Below are positions 1 through 8,184 of a DNA stretch of 64,000 nucleotides, piece by piece (within the stretch, counting starts at the first letter, position 1; each line of letters begins with the position of its first letter). The DNA is from Pseudomonas oligotrophica (GTDB lineage: Bacteria > Pseudomonadota > Gammaproteobacteria > Pseudomonadales > Pseudomonadaceae): positions 434,001 to 498,000 of the forward strand of contig NZ_JAKJRU010000002.1 of the NCBI RefSeq assembly GCF_021726475.1. The letters are read 5' to 3'. Both the position numbers and the translations under genes were made by a program. The notes beneath the pieces were generated by a model. That model saw nothing but the letters and a program-made list of their open reading frames with translations. It did not search any database and was not told the DNA's origin.

Positions 1-34
1 GCCGCCGCCACCGCCCTGGCTGAGCTGAGCGGGT

Positions 35-955
35 TCAACGCAGCCCGTAGCGCTGCCAGGCACGGGCTGCGGCGAAGTGCAGCTGGGCGTGGCGGCGGGC
101 GAGCAGGGCGCGGTCCTTGTCGTAGCCGCCGCCGATCAGCCCGACCACCGGGATGTCGCGCCCCAGGCAGTGCTCGATGACCCGTGCGTCCCGCGCCGCC
201 AGGCCGGCGTCGCTGAGCGCGAGCAGGCCGAGGGCGTCGTCGCGGTGCACGTCGACGCCGGCGTCGTAGAGCACCAGGTCCGGCTGGTAGAGCGGCAGCA
301 GGTAGCCGAGGGTGTCGTCGACCACCTTCAGGTAGTCCGCGTCGCCGAGGCCGGGCGCCAGCGGGATGTCCCAGTCGCTCTCGGCCTTGCGCGCCGGGAA
401 GTTCTTCTCGCAGTGCAGCGAGACGGTCACCGCGTCGGGCACCCCGGCGAGGATGCGTGCGGTGCCGTCGCCCTGGTGCACGTCGCAGTCGAAGATCAGC
501 ACGCGCCCGACCCGGCCGCTTTCCAGCAAGGAGAGGGCGATCACCGCCAGGTCGTTGAAGATGCAGAAGCCCGAGGCATGGTCGCGATGGGCATGATGGG
601 TGCCGCCGGCCAGGTGGCAGGCCAGGCCGTGCTGCAGCGCCTGCTCGGCGGCCAGCAATGAACCGCCGACCGCGCGCACCGTGCGCCGGGCCAGCGCCGG
701 GCTCCACGGCAGGCCGAGGCGGCGCAGCTCGGCGTGGCCCATCTCGCCGTTGCAGTAGCGGTCGACATAGGCGCGCTCGTGGGCGAGGGCGAGCACCTCG
801 CGCGGGCACAGCCCGGGCCGCAGCAGCGCATCGTCGCGGGTCAGGCCGCTGTCGACCAGGTGGTCGCGCAGCAGGCGGAACTTCTCCATGGGAAAGCGGT
901 GCCCCGGCGGCAGCGGCGGGCTGTAGTCGTCGTGGTAGATCAGCGGCAGGGGCAT
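35..955 (-). CDS. Histone deacetylase-like (HDAC/AcuC/AphA superfamily) deacetylase
   Basis: A 306-residue arginase-fold zinc deacetylase, full length for bacterial class II-like family members. Seen: His dyad region GTHHAHRD (about 118-125), the metal-binding DCDVHQGDG block (D158 and H160 as likely Zn ligands), the third ligand region DAGVD (D235) and the GLIGGGY loop near 272. The family removes acetyl groups from protein lysines, polyamines or small acetylated amines; the substrate cannot be read from sequence. It is cytoplasmic, with no signal peptide or membrane segment. The ATG at 955 is used. It is divergent from tesB, with about 157 bp between the two genes. Confidence 0.88.
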   Translation of the reverse strand: MPLPLIYHDDYSPPLPPGHRFPMEKFRLLRDHLVDSGLTRDDALLRPGLCPREVLALAHERAYVDRYCNGEMGHAELRRLGLPWSPALARRTVRAVGGSLLAAEQALQHGLACHLAGGTHHAHRDHASGFCIFNDLAVIALSLLESGRVGRVLIFDCDVHQGDGTARILAGVPDAVTVSLHCEKNFPARKAESDWDIPLAPGLGDADYLKVVDDTLGYLLPLYQPDLVLYDAGVDVHRDDALGLLALSDAGLAARDARVIEHCLGRDIPVVGLIGGGYDKDRALLARRHAQLHFAAARAWQRYGLR

Positions 956-1112
956 GGCGGGGTCCGGCGGATTTGGCGCGAGTATGCCGGCCGCGCGGTG
1001 GCACGCTCAAGCGGCGCGCAGGCGGCACGATCGCCGGCGTTCGCCGCCGTGCTGGAGCCCCGGGCTGCGAATCCGTACCATGGCGGCCTGCCTCGTGCCC
1101 AAGGAAAACACC

Positions 1113-1982
1113 ATGACCCAGACCCTCGACACCCTGGTCAACCTGCTCTCGCTGGAGCGCATCGAAGAGAACCTGTTTCGCGGCGCCAGCCAGGATCTGG
1201 GCTTTCCGCAGCTGTTCGGCGGCCAGGTGCTCGGCCAGGTGATCTCGGCGGCGAGCCAGACGGTGGAGACCACCCGTCACGTGCACTCGCTGCACGGCTA
1301 CTTCCTGCGCCCGGGCGACTCCCACGAGCCGGTGGTCTACGACGTCGATCGCGTGCGCGACGGGCGCAGCTTCACCACCCGCCGGGTCAGCGCGATCCAG
1401 AAGGGCCACATCATCTTCACCGGGATCGCCTCGTTCCAGGCCGAGGAGAACGGCTACGAGCACCAGTTGCCAATGCCGGAGGTGGCCGGCCCCGAGGACC
1501 TGGCCAGCGAATGGGAACTGCTGCACAAGCTCGCGCCGCTGGTGCCCGAGCGGGTCATGGAGAAGCTGCGCCGGCCCAAGCCGATCGAGATCCGCCCGGT
1601 GACCCTGCAGGACCCGACCAACCCGCAGCCACTCGAGCCGGTCCGCCACCTGTGGTTCCGCGCCGACGGCACGCTGCCGAGCAGCCCGGCGCTGCACAAG
1701 TACCTGCTGGCCTATGCGTCGGACTTCAGCTTCATCGGCACCGCGCTGCAGCCCCACGGCGTGAGTTCCTGGAGCAAGTTCATCCAGCTGGCCAGCCTGG
1801 ACCACGCCATCTGGTTCCACCGCGAGGTGAAGATGGACGACTGGCTGCTGTACTCGATCGACAGCCCCTGGGCCGGCAACGCCCGCGGCTTCGTGCGCGG
1901 CAGCATCTTCAACCGCGCCGGCGAGCTGGTCGCCTCGGTGGCCCAGGAAGGGCTGATCCGCGCCCGCGAGGACTGGATGTGA
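1113..1982 (+). CDS. tesB: Acyl-CoA thioesterase II
   Basis: A 289-residue double hot-dog thioesterase that hydrolyses acyl-CoA to free fatty acid and CoA. Seen: an N-terminal block with LFGGQVLGQ and a SLHGYFLRPGD stretch, and a C-terminal block with DHAIWFHR and the SIDSPWAGNARGFVRG segment, the usual two-domain TesB layout. The start at 1113 follows AAGGAAA at 1101-1107; an in-frame upstream ATG at 954 would add 53 non-conserved Arg-rich residues and lacks a matching ribosome site. The stop overlaps the next gene by 4 nt (GTGA), so the two are translationally coupled. Confidence 0.93.
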   Translation: MTQTLDTLVNLLSLERIEENLFRGASQDLGFPQLFGGQVLGQVISAASQTVETTRHVHSLHGYFLRPGDSHEPVVYDVDRVRDGRSFTTRRVSAIQKGHIIFTGIASFQAEENGYEHQLPMPEVAGPEDLASEWELLHKLAPLVPERVMEKLRRPKPIEIRPVTLQDPTNPQPLEPVRHLWFRADGTLPSSPALHKYLLAYASDFSFIGTALQPHGVSSWSKFIQLASLDHAIWFHREVKMDDWLLYSIDSPWAGNARGFVRGSIFNRAGELVASVAQEGLIRAREDWM

Positions 1983-2569
1983 CGCTCGCCGCGCTGCGCC
2001 ACTGGGTGTTCGACATGGACGGCACCCTGACCATCGCCGTGCATGACTTCGCCGCGATCCGCCGCGCGCTGGACATCCCGCCGGACGACGACATCCTCCA
2101 TCACCTGGCCGCGCTGCCGGCCGAGCAGGCGGCGCCCAAGCGCGCCTGGCTGCTCGAGCACGAACGCGAGCTGGCCTACGCCGCACGGCCGGCCGAAGGC
2201 GCCCGCGAACTGCTGCATGCGCTGCGTGCGCGCGGCTGCCGGCTCGGCGTGCTCACGCGCAATGCCCACGAGCTGGCGCTGGTGACGTTGCAGGCGGTCG
2301 GCCTCGGCGACTGCTTCCGGCCGCAGGACATCCTCGGTCGCGACGAGGCGCCGCCCAAGCCGCATCCGGGCGGGTTGCTCAAGCTGGCCGAATGCTGGGG
2401 CGTGGCGCCGGCCGAGATGGTGATGGTCGGCGACTACCGCTTCGACCTCGAGTGCGCCCGGGCCGCCGGCGCCCGCGGCGTGCTGGTCAACCTGCCGGAC
2501 AATCCCTGGCCGGAGCTGACCGAACTGCATGCGCGCGATTGCGCCGAGCTGCTGGCCCGGCTGGGTTGA
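1979..2569 (+). CDS. HAD-family hydrolase (phosphoglycolate phosphatase-like)
   Basis: A 196-residue HAD phosphatase. Motif I is DMDGTL (residues about 12-17) with the nucleophile and acid Asp pair; motif II lies in VLTRN; motif III is the Lys of PPKPHPGG; motif IV is VGDYRFD. A helical cap lies between motifs I and II. The start is GTG at 1979, overlapping the tesB stop as GTGA, which implies coupled translation. The family dephosphorylates small phosphometabolites; the substrate is unknown. The tesB-HAD pairing suggests co-expression but not a clear pathway. Confidence 0.88.
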   Translation: MTLAALRHWVFDMDGTLTIAVHDFAAIRRALDIPPDDDILHHLAALPAEQAAPKRAWLLEHERELAYAARPAEGARELLHALRARGCRLGVLTRNAHELALVTLQAVGLGDCFRPQDILGRDEAPPKPHPGGLLKLAECWGVAPAEMVMVGDYRFDLECARAAGARGVLVNLPDNPWPELTELHARDCAELLARLG

Positions 2570-2644
2570 GCCGGGCGCGCCGCCAGGATGATCGCCGGGG
2601 CTGGCTGCGCTCGGGCACCCATGGGCTGTCGCCTGCCTGGCGCG

Positions 2645-3502
2645 TCATAGCCGCGCGGCCTTGAAGGTGTCGCAGCGCCCCGGCTCGCCGCTGTCGAAGC
2701 CGATGCGGAACCAGCGCACCCGCTGCGCCGAGCTGCCGTGGGTGAAGGCGTCGGGCACCACGCGGCCCTGGCTCTGCTGCTGCAGGCGGTCGTCGCCGAT
2801 GGCGCTGGCGGCGTTCAGCGCCTCTTCCAGGTCGCCTTCCTCCAGCCAGTCGTGGCGTTGCTGGGCATGGTGCGCCCAGACCCCGGCCAGGCAATCGGCC
2901 TGCAGCTCCTGGCGCACCAGTAGGCCGTTGTCGCCCTCCAGCCGTGCGCCGCGCTGGCGGGCCTGCTGGATCTGCTGGGAGACGCCGAGCAGGGTCTGCA
3001 CGTGGTGGCCGACCTCGTGGGCGATCACGTAGGCCTGGGCGAAGTCGCCGGCGGCGGAGAAGCGCCGCGCCATCTCGTCGAAGAACTGCAGGTCCAGGTA
3101 GACCTGCTGGTCGCCCGGGCAGTAGAAGGGGCCGACCGCCGAGCTGGCGAAGCCGCAGGCCGAGTTCACCCCGCCGCGGAACAGCACCAGCGTCGGGTCG
3201 CGGTACTGCGCGCCGCCCTGCTGGAACAGCGCGCGCCAGGTGTCCTCGGTGTCGCCGAGGATGGCGCGGACGAAATCCACCTGCGGGTCGGCGCTGTCGG
3301 CCGGTGTCGTGCGCTCGCTGACCGTCGGGCCTGCCTGGCCGCCCAGCTGGTCGAGCAGTTGCAGCGGGTCCTGCCCGGTGAGCAGGCCGAGCACCACGAC
3401 GATGACGATGCCGCCCAGGCCCAGTCCGCCGCCCAGGCGCATGCCGCTGCGCCCGCGGGCATCCACCACGTTGTCGCTGCGACGCGCACGATTCCAGCGC
3501 AT
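2645..3502 (-). CDS. ypfJ: Neutral zinc metallopeptidase (YpfJ family)
   Basis: A 285-residue member of the putative neutral zinc metallopeptidase family. One transmembrane segment lies at about residues 24-42 after a basic N-terminus, so the catalytic part is probably periplasmic. The zinc motif HEVGHH is at 162-167, with Glu163 as catalytic base, preceded by the family block CGFASSAVGPFYCPGDQQVYLD (about 116-137). Physiological substrates of this family are poorly known. The gene stands alone, with 69 bp before the DUF411 gene on the same strand. Confidence 0.87.
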   Translation of the reverse strand: MRWNRARRSDNVVDARGRSGMRLGGGLGLGGIVIVVVLGLLTGQDPLQLLDQLGGQAGPTVSERTTPADSADPQVDFVRAILGDTEDTWRALFQQGGAQYRDPTLVLFRGGVNSACGFASSAVGPFYCPGDQQVYLDLQFFDEMARRFSAAGDFAQAYVIAHEVGHHVQTLLGVSQQIQQARQRGARLEGDNGLLVRQELQADCLAGVWAHHAQQRHDWLEEGDLEEALNAASAIGDDRLQQQSQGRVVPDAFTHGSSAQRVRWFRIGFDSGEPGRCDTFKAARL

Positions 3503-3571
3503 GGGCTCGGTCCTCCGCTGTGCCTGTCAGCCATCAGACCGGCGCGACAGCGGATCGGTGCCGCCAGCCGG

Positions 3572-4006
3572 TCAGTTGCCAGGATAGTCGGCCAGCACCC
3601 GGTCGGCGCCGTCCTTGGCCACGCCGATCACCTGATAGGCGTCCTGGCGCGAACCCATCTCCATGCCCGGCGAGCCGACCGGCATGCCGGGGACTGCGGC
3701 GCCGAGCAGGTCCGTTTGGGCGCGCAGCTTGAGGATGTCCGCGGCCGGCACGTGGCCCTCGACGAACTTGCCGTCGATCACCGCGGTATGGCACGAGGCC
3801 AGGCGCGCCGGCACGCCGTTGGCGATCTTCACCGCGGTCATGTCCGGCTCGACGTGGTCCCTGACCTGGAAGCCGTTGTCCTCCAGGTGCTCGATCCAGG
3901 CCTTGCAGCAGCCGCAGTTGGCGTCGCGGTGGACATCGATGGCGATCGGCTCGGCGGCCTGGGCGAGGCTGGCGAAGAGGGTGGTGGCGAGCAGCAGACG
4001 ACGCAT
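3572..4006 (-). CDS. DUF411 periplasmic metal-binding protein
   Basis: A 144-residue DUF411 protein, the family often found beside copper or other metal resistance genes. The N-terminus is a signal peptide of about 18 residues ending LAQA-AE. The mature part begins with a thioredoxin-like Cys motif NCGCCKAW, followed by VPARLASCHTAVIDG and a Met-rich patch (PGMPVGSPGMEMG) that could bind Cu(I). The start at 4006 is chosen because a consensus AAAGGAGGT lies immediately upstream and because it exposes the signal peptide; the longer in-frame reading adds about 99 unlikely residues. No copper resistance genes are adjacent. Confidence 0.87.
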   Translation of the reverse strand: MRRLLLATTLFASLAQAAEPIAIDVHRDANCGCCKAWIEHLEDNGFQVRDHVEPDMTAVKIANGVPARLASCHTAVIDGKFVEGHVPAADILKLRAQTDLLGAAVPGMPVGSPGMEMGSRQDAYQVIGVAKDGADRVLADYPGN

Positions 4007-4168
4007 GGGGACCTCCTTTGAGTGGGCGCAGGATAGCGCTGCAGGGCGCGCGGGCCACAGCGCCAATATGTTGAGGGAAATGACAGCGCACGCCGCACGG
4101 ATCGAACCAAGCGACCGACGGGCGGTCCGATGCCGACCGGGAATCAGGTCTCTGCAGGAGCGTTTTCG

Positions 4169-4717
4169 ATGCGTTTTGCCCGTTTCGTGCTGGTGGCCCA
4201 GGCACTGTTCATGCTGGCGTTCAGCCTGGCGTACTGGCTGCGTCCCTACGAGATGGCCAACCTGAACGGCATGCTGCTGATGGAGTCGGCCTCCATCAGC
4301 CACATGCGCGTCTACTACGGTGGGCTGCAGCTGGGCCTGGCGCTGTTCCTGCTGTGGGCGCTGCGCGCACCGGAGCGCATGCGCGGCGCGCTGGTGATGC
4401 TGGTGTGCATGATGTCCGCGCTGGTGCTTGGCCGGCTGCTGTCGCTGCTGCTCGATGGCGGCGAGCTGGGCGGCTTCGACCTCGCTGCGCTGGTCTACCG
4501 CCTGCTCGCCGTGTTGCTCGCTGCGCTGGCCTACTGGCTGCTGCGCGAGCCCGAGGAGCCCGAGCCGGTGCCGATTCCGCCGCCCACCCGGCGGCTGGAG
4601 GACACCCCGCCGCAGCCGTTCCGCCTCGGCGAGGGGCCACGGCCCTTCGAGGCGGACGGTGACTCCGCAGATCCGGCACGCGACGCCGCCGAGCGGCGTG
4701 GCGACGTGCAGCCCTGA
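4169..4717 (+). CDS. DUF4345-like inner-membrane protein
   Basis: A 182-residue protein with four predicted membrane segments in its first about 130 residues, followed by a Pro/Glu/Asp-rich cytoplasmic-type tail. The membrane part resembles DUF4345 proteins (conserved Y-Y-G-G-L-Q-L-G segment). The function is unknown. The ATG at 4169 follows GCAGGAG at 4155-4161. The last about 187 nt (the charged tail) overlap, on the opposite strand, the 3' extension of the FNR-family regulator gene, so one of the two C-termini may not be expressed as drawn. Confidence 0.7.
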   Translation: MRFARFVLVAQALFMLAFSLAYWLRPYEMANLNGMLLMESASISHMRVYYGGLQLGLALFLLWALRAPERMRGALVMLVCMMSALVLGRLLSLLLDGGELGGFDLAALVYRLLAVLLAALAYWLLREPEEPEPVPIPPPTRRLEDTPPQPFRLGEGPRPFEADGDSADPARDAAERRGDVQP

Positions 4718-5403
4718 TTCGCCGCGTCGTGGACGAAGGCGGCGAGGGCGGCGGTATCGAGGATCTCGATCTGCTGCTTCTCGACGCGGATCAGCCCGGC
4801 CTCCGACAGCCGGTGCAGGATGCGTGACAGGGTTTCCGGCTGGATGCCCAGCTTCGAGGCGATCAGCCGCTTGGGCACATCCAGCTCGACCACGCCGCCG
4901 GCGCCCAGCTGGCGCCGCATGAGATAGCGCGCCACGCGGTGATGCGCGTTGGACGAGGCCAGGTTGTCGATATCCTCCAGGCGCTGGTTGAGACGCTGGC
5001 TGAGCCGTGCCAGCAGCGCTGGATACAGCTGCGGATGGCTGGCGAGCAGGGCGCGGTAGCTGGCGTTGTGGACCCGGATCACCAGCGAGTCGCGCAGCGC
5101 GCTGGCGCTGAGCAGGTGCTGCGGGTGCTCGTGGTAGAGCAGCGTCTCGCCGACCACGCCGCCGGGGCGGACGATACCCTGCACGTGCTCCTGGCCGTCG
5201 GCGCCGTGGCGATGCAGCTTGAGCTGGCCGCTGACGAGGATGAAGAAGTGGCCGGCCGGATCGCCCTGGTGGTAGAGCGGGGTGCCGGCGGCCAGGCGCC
5301 GGCTGCAGGATGCCTGCCCCAGCGCGCCGGTGGCCGACTCCGGAAGGCCCCGGAACAACGGATGGCGACGGAGCGCCAAGAGATGGGCTGATTGGCGGAA
5401 CAT
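4531..5403 (-). CDS. dnr: Crp/Fnr-family regulator, Dnr/DnrE type
   Basis: A 290-residue transcription regulator. Seen: a cyclic-nucleotide-binding-like beta-barrel (about 15-130), a dimer helix (QRLNQRLEDIDNL) and a winged HTH whose recognition helix contains E190-T-L-S193-R194, the E..SR signature that reads FNR/ANR boxes. The N-terminal Fe-S cysteines of FNR/ANR are absent (one Cys, C33), so it belongs to the Dnr class, which in Pseudomonas responds to NO or is nitrate-induced. Family proteins are about 225-240 residues; residues about 229-290 are an extra low-complexity tail overlapping the convergent gene. The start at 5403 has AAGGAGGT upstream. It sits downstream of narXL and probably activates the nar promoters. 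Confidence 0.85.
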   Translation of the reverse strand: MFRQSAHLLALRRHPLFRGLPESATGALGQASCSRRLAAGTPLYHQGDPAGHFFILVSGQLKLHRHGADGQEHVQGIVRPGGVVGETLLYHEHPQHLLSASALRDSLVIRVHNASYRALLASHPQLYPALLARLSQRLNQRLEDIDNLASSNAHHRVARYLMRRQLGAGGVVELDVPKRLIASKLGIQPETLSRILHRLSEAGLIRVEKQQIEILDTAALAAFVHDAANQGCTSPRRSAASRAGSAESPSASKGRGPSPRRNGCGGVSSSRRVGGGIGTGSGSSGSRSSQ

Positions 5404-5474
5404 GGCGACCTCCTTGCGAAGATCGTAGGAAAATCGCCTGTGATCGGTCACTTTGCCCGAAGCGATAGCCGGGC

Positions 5475-5490
5475 TACCCCCTTGGAGGCA
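5475..5490. promoter_or_regulatory. Candidate NarL 7-2-7 site upstream of dnr
   Basis: TACCCCC-TT-GGAGGCA fits the NarL paired-heptamer consensus TACYYMT-N2-AKRRGTA at 11 of 14 positions. It lies about 75 bp upstream of the dnr start and just before the narL stop at 5502. Downstream on the minus strand are a weak -35 (GTGACC) and -10 (TACGAT) before the strong ribosome site. The same sequence forms a hairpin, so a structural role is an alternative. Confidence 0.4.
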
Positions 5491-5501
5491 GCCCGAAGGG
5501 C

Positions 5502-6149
5502 TCAGCCGCGCATGCGCTCGTGCTCCAGCGCCCATACCGCGGCCTCGACGCGCGAGCGCAGGCCGAGCTTGTGCAGCAGGTTCTTCACGTGGACCTTCAC
5601 CGTGCCCTCGGTGATGCCCAGCTTGCGGCCGATCATCTTGTTGCTGTTGCCGCCGGCGATCATCTTCAGCACCTGGCGCTCGCGCTCGGTCAGCTCGACG
5701 TCGGCGGCCGCCGGCTGGCCGACGCGCAGGGCCTGGGCCATGACCCGCGCCAGCGCCGGGCTGACCACCAGGTCGCCGTGCATCACCTCGCGGATCTGGT
5801 CGATCAGCTTCTCCGGCTCCATGTCCTTGAGCAGGTAGCCGTCGGCGCCGTGGCGCAGGGCGTCGCGCACGTCCTCCTCGGCGTCGGACACGGTGAACAG
5901 CAGCACCTTGCCCTCGTAGCCCTGCTGGCGCAGGCGCTTGAGCGTCTCGATGCCGTTGAGCGCCGGCATGTTGTTGTCCAGCAGGATCAGATCAGGCGCC
6001 AGGTCGGGCACGCAGCGCAGCGCCTCCTCGCCGTTGCTCGCCTCGCCGACGATCAGCAGGTCGTCCTCGAGTTCGAGCAGCTGGCGCATGCCGCGGCGCA
6101 TCATCGGATGGTCGTCGACCAGCAGGATGCTGTGACGTGTGTCGTTCAT
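5502..6149 (-). CDS. narL: Nitrate/nitrite response regulator NarL
   Basis: A 215-residue response regulator. The receiver domain has acidic pocket D12-D13, phospho-acceptor D58 (DLILLDNNMP) and K108; the C-terminal LuxR/FixJ-type HTH (ERERQVLKMIAGG... TVKVHVKNLL) binds NarL heptamers. It is phosphorylated by NarX in the presence of nitrate. The start at 6149 overlaps the narX stop by 4 nt (ATGA). NarL sites near narK1 and near dnr in this window are plausible targets. Confidence 0.96.
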   Translation of the reverse strand: MNDTRHSILLVDDHPMMRRGMRQLLELEDDLLIVGEASNGEEALRCVPDLAPDLILLDNNMPALNGIETLKRLRQQGYEGKVLLFTVSDAEEDVRDALRHGADGYLLKDMEPEKLIDQIREVMHGDLVVSPALARVMAQALRVGQPAAADVELTERERQVLKMIAGGNSNKMIGRKLGITEGTVKVHVKNLLHKLGLRSRVEAAVWALEHERMRG

Positions 6150-7954
6150 GCGATCTGTCCCTTGGGTTGATTGCCGAGAAAGCCCGGCTTGAATTTCAGG
6201 TGGACGCGGGTGCCGCGCGGTTCGCGCGAGGTGACGCTGAGCTGGCCCTGCAACTGGCGCGCACGCTCCTGCATGATGGTGGTGCCGTGGTGCTGGCGCT
6301 GGTCGTAGTCGCCAGACAGCCCGCAGCCATCGTCCTCGATCAACAGCTCCAGGGCGTCGCCGGCCTGGCGCAGGGTGACCCAGACCTGGTCGGCCCCGGA
6401 GTGGCGGGCGCAGTTGGACAGCGCCTCGCGGGCGATCTGCAGCAGGTGGATCTGCTCGTTGGCCATCAGGTCGAAGGCCAGCGGTTGCAGGCTCAGTTGC
6501 ACCGGGAACTGGCCGCGCTCGGAGAACTCGCGCACGGTGTCCTGCAGCGCCTTGTCCAGGCCGCCCTCCTGGATCTTCAGGCGGAAGGTGGTGAGCAGCT
6601 CGCGCAGCTGGCGGTAGGCGTTGTTCAGCCCGTCGCGGATCTCTTCGGCGACCTTCTCCAGGGTCTGCGGCGACTCGCCGCGGTTGATCAGTGTCTGCAG
6701 GCGGGTCACCTGCAGCTTCATGTAGGACAGCGCCTGGGCCAGCGAGTCGTGCAGCTCGCGGGCGATGATGGCGCGCTCCTCGAACAGCAGCAGGCGGTGG
6801 TCCTGCTCGCGCCGGCGCTCCAGCGACAGCGCGGTGCCGATCAGGTTGGCCAGTGCCTCGATCAGCTCGATCTCCCACTGCTCCGGCGCGCGGCCGTTGA
6901 CGAAGCCGGCGCGCAGCTCGCCGAGCTCGCTGCCCTGGTTGACCACCGGGCAGGCGATCAGCCGGTTGCTGCCGTGCATGGTGCAGGTCTGGCAGTCGCT
7001 GGGCGAGCAGATCTGTCGCAGGTCGCTGCCCTGCAGGGCGATCAGCTGGGCGGCCGGTTCCTGCGGGTCACCGTGCAGGCAGAGCGTCAGGCGCAGGCCC
7101 GGCAGGCGGTTCTGGAAGCTGTCGATCAGCTTGTCCAGCGAGTCGGCGGTGGCCGGGTCGGTGGCGATGCGCCGGCTGCTCTGGTAGAGCAGCTGCAGCG
7201 CGGCGTTGGCCTGCGCCAGATGCGCGGTCTTGCGCGCGACGTGGGCCTCGAGGCTGTGGTGCGACTCCTGCAGTGCATCGGCCATGGCGTTGAAGCTCTG
7301 CGCCATGTGGCCGAACTCGTCGTCGGCGCGGTAGCGCACCCGCGCGCTGAGGTCGCCGGCACGAAAGCGCTCGGTGGCGCTGACCAGCTCCTGCAGCGGA
7401 TTGAGCACGCTGCTCTGCAGGCTGTACATGCCGATCATCAGCACGATCACGGTGACGAACAGCGCGGTGCCCTGGATCGCCTGCTGCCAGCTCTGCTTGC
7501 GCTCGCTCTGGCGCTGCAGCAGCAGCACGAAGTGGTCGAGCTGGTTGACGAAGTCGTCGGCGTTCTGCTGGAAGCTGCGCGCGTCGCCATCCTCCAGCGC
7601 CGGCAGCAGCTGGTTGCGCCAGCGCTCGCGCAGCTCCTCGTAGACGCGATTCAGCGGTGCCGAGGGATCGCTGCGCAGGATGCGCGTGAGGTTCACGCTC
7701 TCCAGGCGGTGCTGGAAGTTGCTGCCCAGGGTCTGGATGTCCTCGGCCGAGGCCTGCGCCTCGAGCTTCCAGGCCAGGCGGTAGGTCGCCATGCGCAGCG
7801 AGCCGGCGGTGTTGATCGCCGCGGCGTCGTCCTCGCTGAGCCAGGCGATCATGCCGGCGCTGACCGCGCTGCCGAGCGCCAGGGCGGCGATGAGCATGAC
7901 GGCCAGGCCGGCGCGAACCGGCAGCGAGCCCCTTATCCATTGAACCAGCCGCAC
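6146..7954 (-). CDS. narX: Nitrate sensor histidine kinase NarX
   Basis: A 602-residue inner-membrane kinase. Membrane segments lie at about 13-38 and 162-184 and flank a periplasmic domain carrying the nitrate-binding P-box (INTAGSLRMATYRLAW, about 48-63). Then come a HAMP domain, a GAF-like region with a Cys cluster (C316, C321, C324, C335), the HisKA_3 phospho-acceptor H402 (ARELHDSLAQ) and an HATPase domain with N and G boxes near the C-terminus. The start is GTG at 7954, with a GGAGGTAG ribosome site complementary to 7956-7963. It is divergent from narK1, with a 230-bp shared control region. Confidence 0.96.
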   Translation of the reverse strand: MRLVQWIRGSLPVRAGLAVMLIAALALGSAVSAGMIAWLSEDDAAAINTAGSLRMATYRLAWKLEAQASAEDIQTLGSNFQHRLESVNLTRILRSDPSAPLNRVYEELRERWRNQLLPALEDGDARSFQQNADDFVNQLDHFVLLLQRQSERKQSWQQAIQGTALFVTVIVLMIGMYSLQSSVLNPLQELVSATERFRAGDLSARVRYRADDEFGHMAQSFNAMADALQESHHSLEAHVARKTAHLAQANAALQLLYQSSRRIATDPATADSLDKLIDSFQNRLPGLRLTLCLHGDPQEPAAQLIALQGSDLRQICSPSDCQTCTMHGSNRLIACPVVNQGSELGELRAGFVNGRAPEQWEIELIEALANLIGTALSLERRREQDHRLLLFEERAIIARELHDSLAQALSYMKLQVTRLQTLINRGESPQTLEKVAEEIRDGLNNAYRQLRELLTTFRLKIQEGGLDKALQDTVREFSERGQFPVQLSLQPLAFDLMANEQIHLLQIAREALSNCARHSGADQVWVTLRQAGDALELLIEDDGCGLSGDYDQRQHHGTTIMQERARQLQGQLSVTSREPRGTRVHLKFKPGFLGNQPKGQIA

Positions 7955-8055
7955 GCTACCTCCAAAGAGTTCCGAGATGCCCGGGTGCCGGTCCCTGCTG
8001 GGCGATCATTCCTTAAGCCACTGATATTAAGGGCGTTTTGCGTGGAAATTCTGGC

Positions 8056-8071
8056 TACCTCCAAGGTGGTA
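8056..8071. promoter_or_regulatory. NarL 7-2-7 operator upstream of narK1
   Basis: TACCTCC-AA-GGTGGTA is an inverted heptamer pair spaced by 2 bp, 11 of 14 matches to TACYYMT-N2-AKRRGTA. It is centred about 53 bp upstream of the FNR box. A further single heptamer-like TACCTTT lies at 8085-8091. Position and form agree with nitrate-activated nar promoters of enterics and pseudomonads. Confidence 0.65.
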
Positions 8072-8109
8072 GCTGGGCAAATCTTACCTTTTCACTCGGA
8101 AATCCGGTC

Positions 8110-8123
8110 TTGATCCAAATCAA
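8110..8123. promoter_or_regulatory. Perfect FNR/ANR/Dnr box, narK1 promoter
   Basis: TTGAT-CCAA-ATCAA matches the FNR-family consensus at all ten fixed positions. Centred at 8116.5, a class II arrangement (-41.5) would put the transcription start near 8158, with a poor -10 (TAGCTT, 8146-8151) upstream of the ribosome site at 8171-8178. This is the only perfect box I found, so narK1K2GHJI is probably one anaerobically induced transcription unit. Confidence 0.85.
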
Positions 8124-8184
8124 CGGATTCCGGTCGTTGCGTCTCTAGCTTGGCGTCAGGTCGATACTTCGGGGAGGGTTCGAC

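Noticed and set aside
734-1978. Long upstream part of the open frame that continues into the HAD gene
   Set aside because: It runs opposite the deacetylase gene and out of frame through tesB; the HAD domain begins only at GTG 1979.
5440-5451. Palindrome GTGATCGGTCAC as an FNR or CRP site upstream of dnr
   Set aside because: The half-sites are spaced too closely for TTGAT-N4-ATCAA or TGTGA-N6-TCACA.
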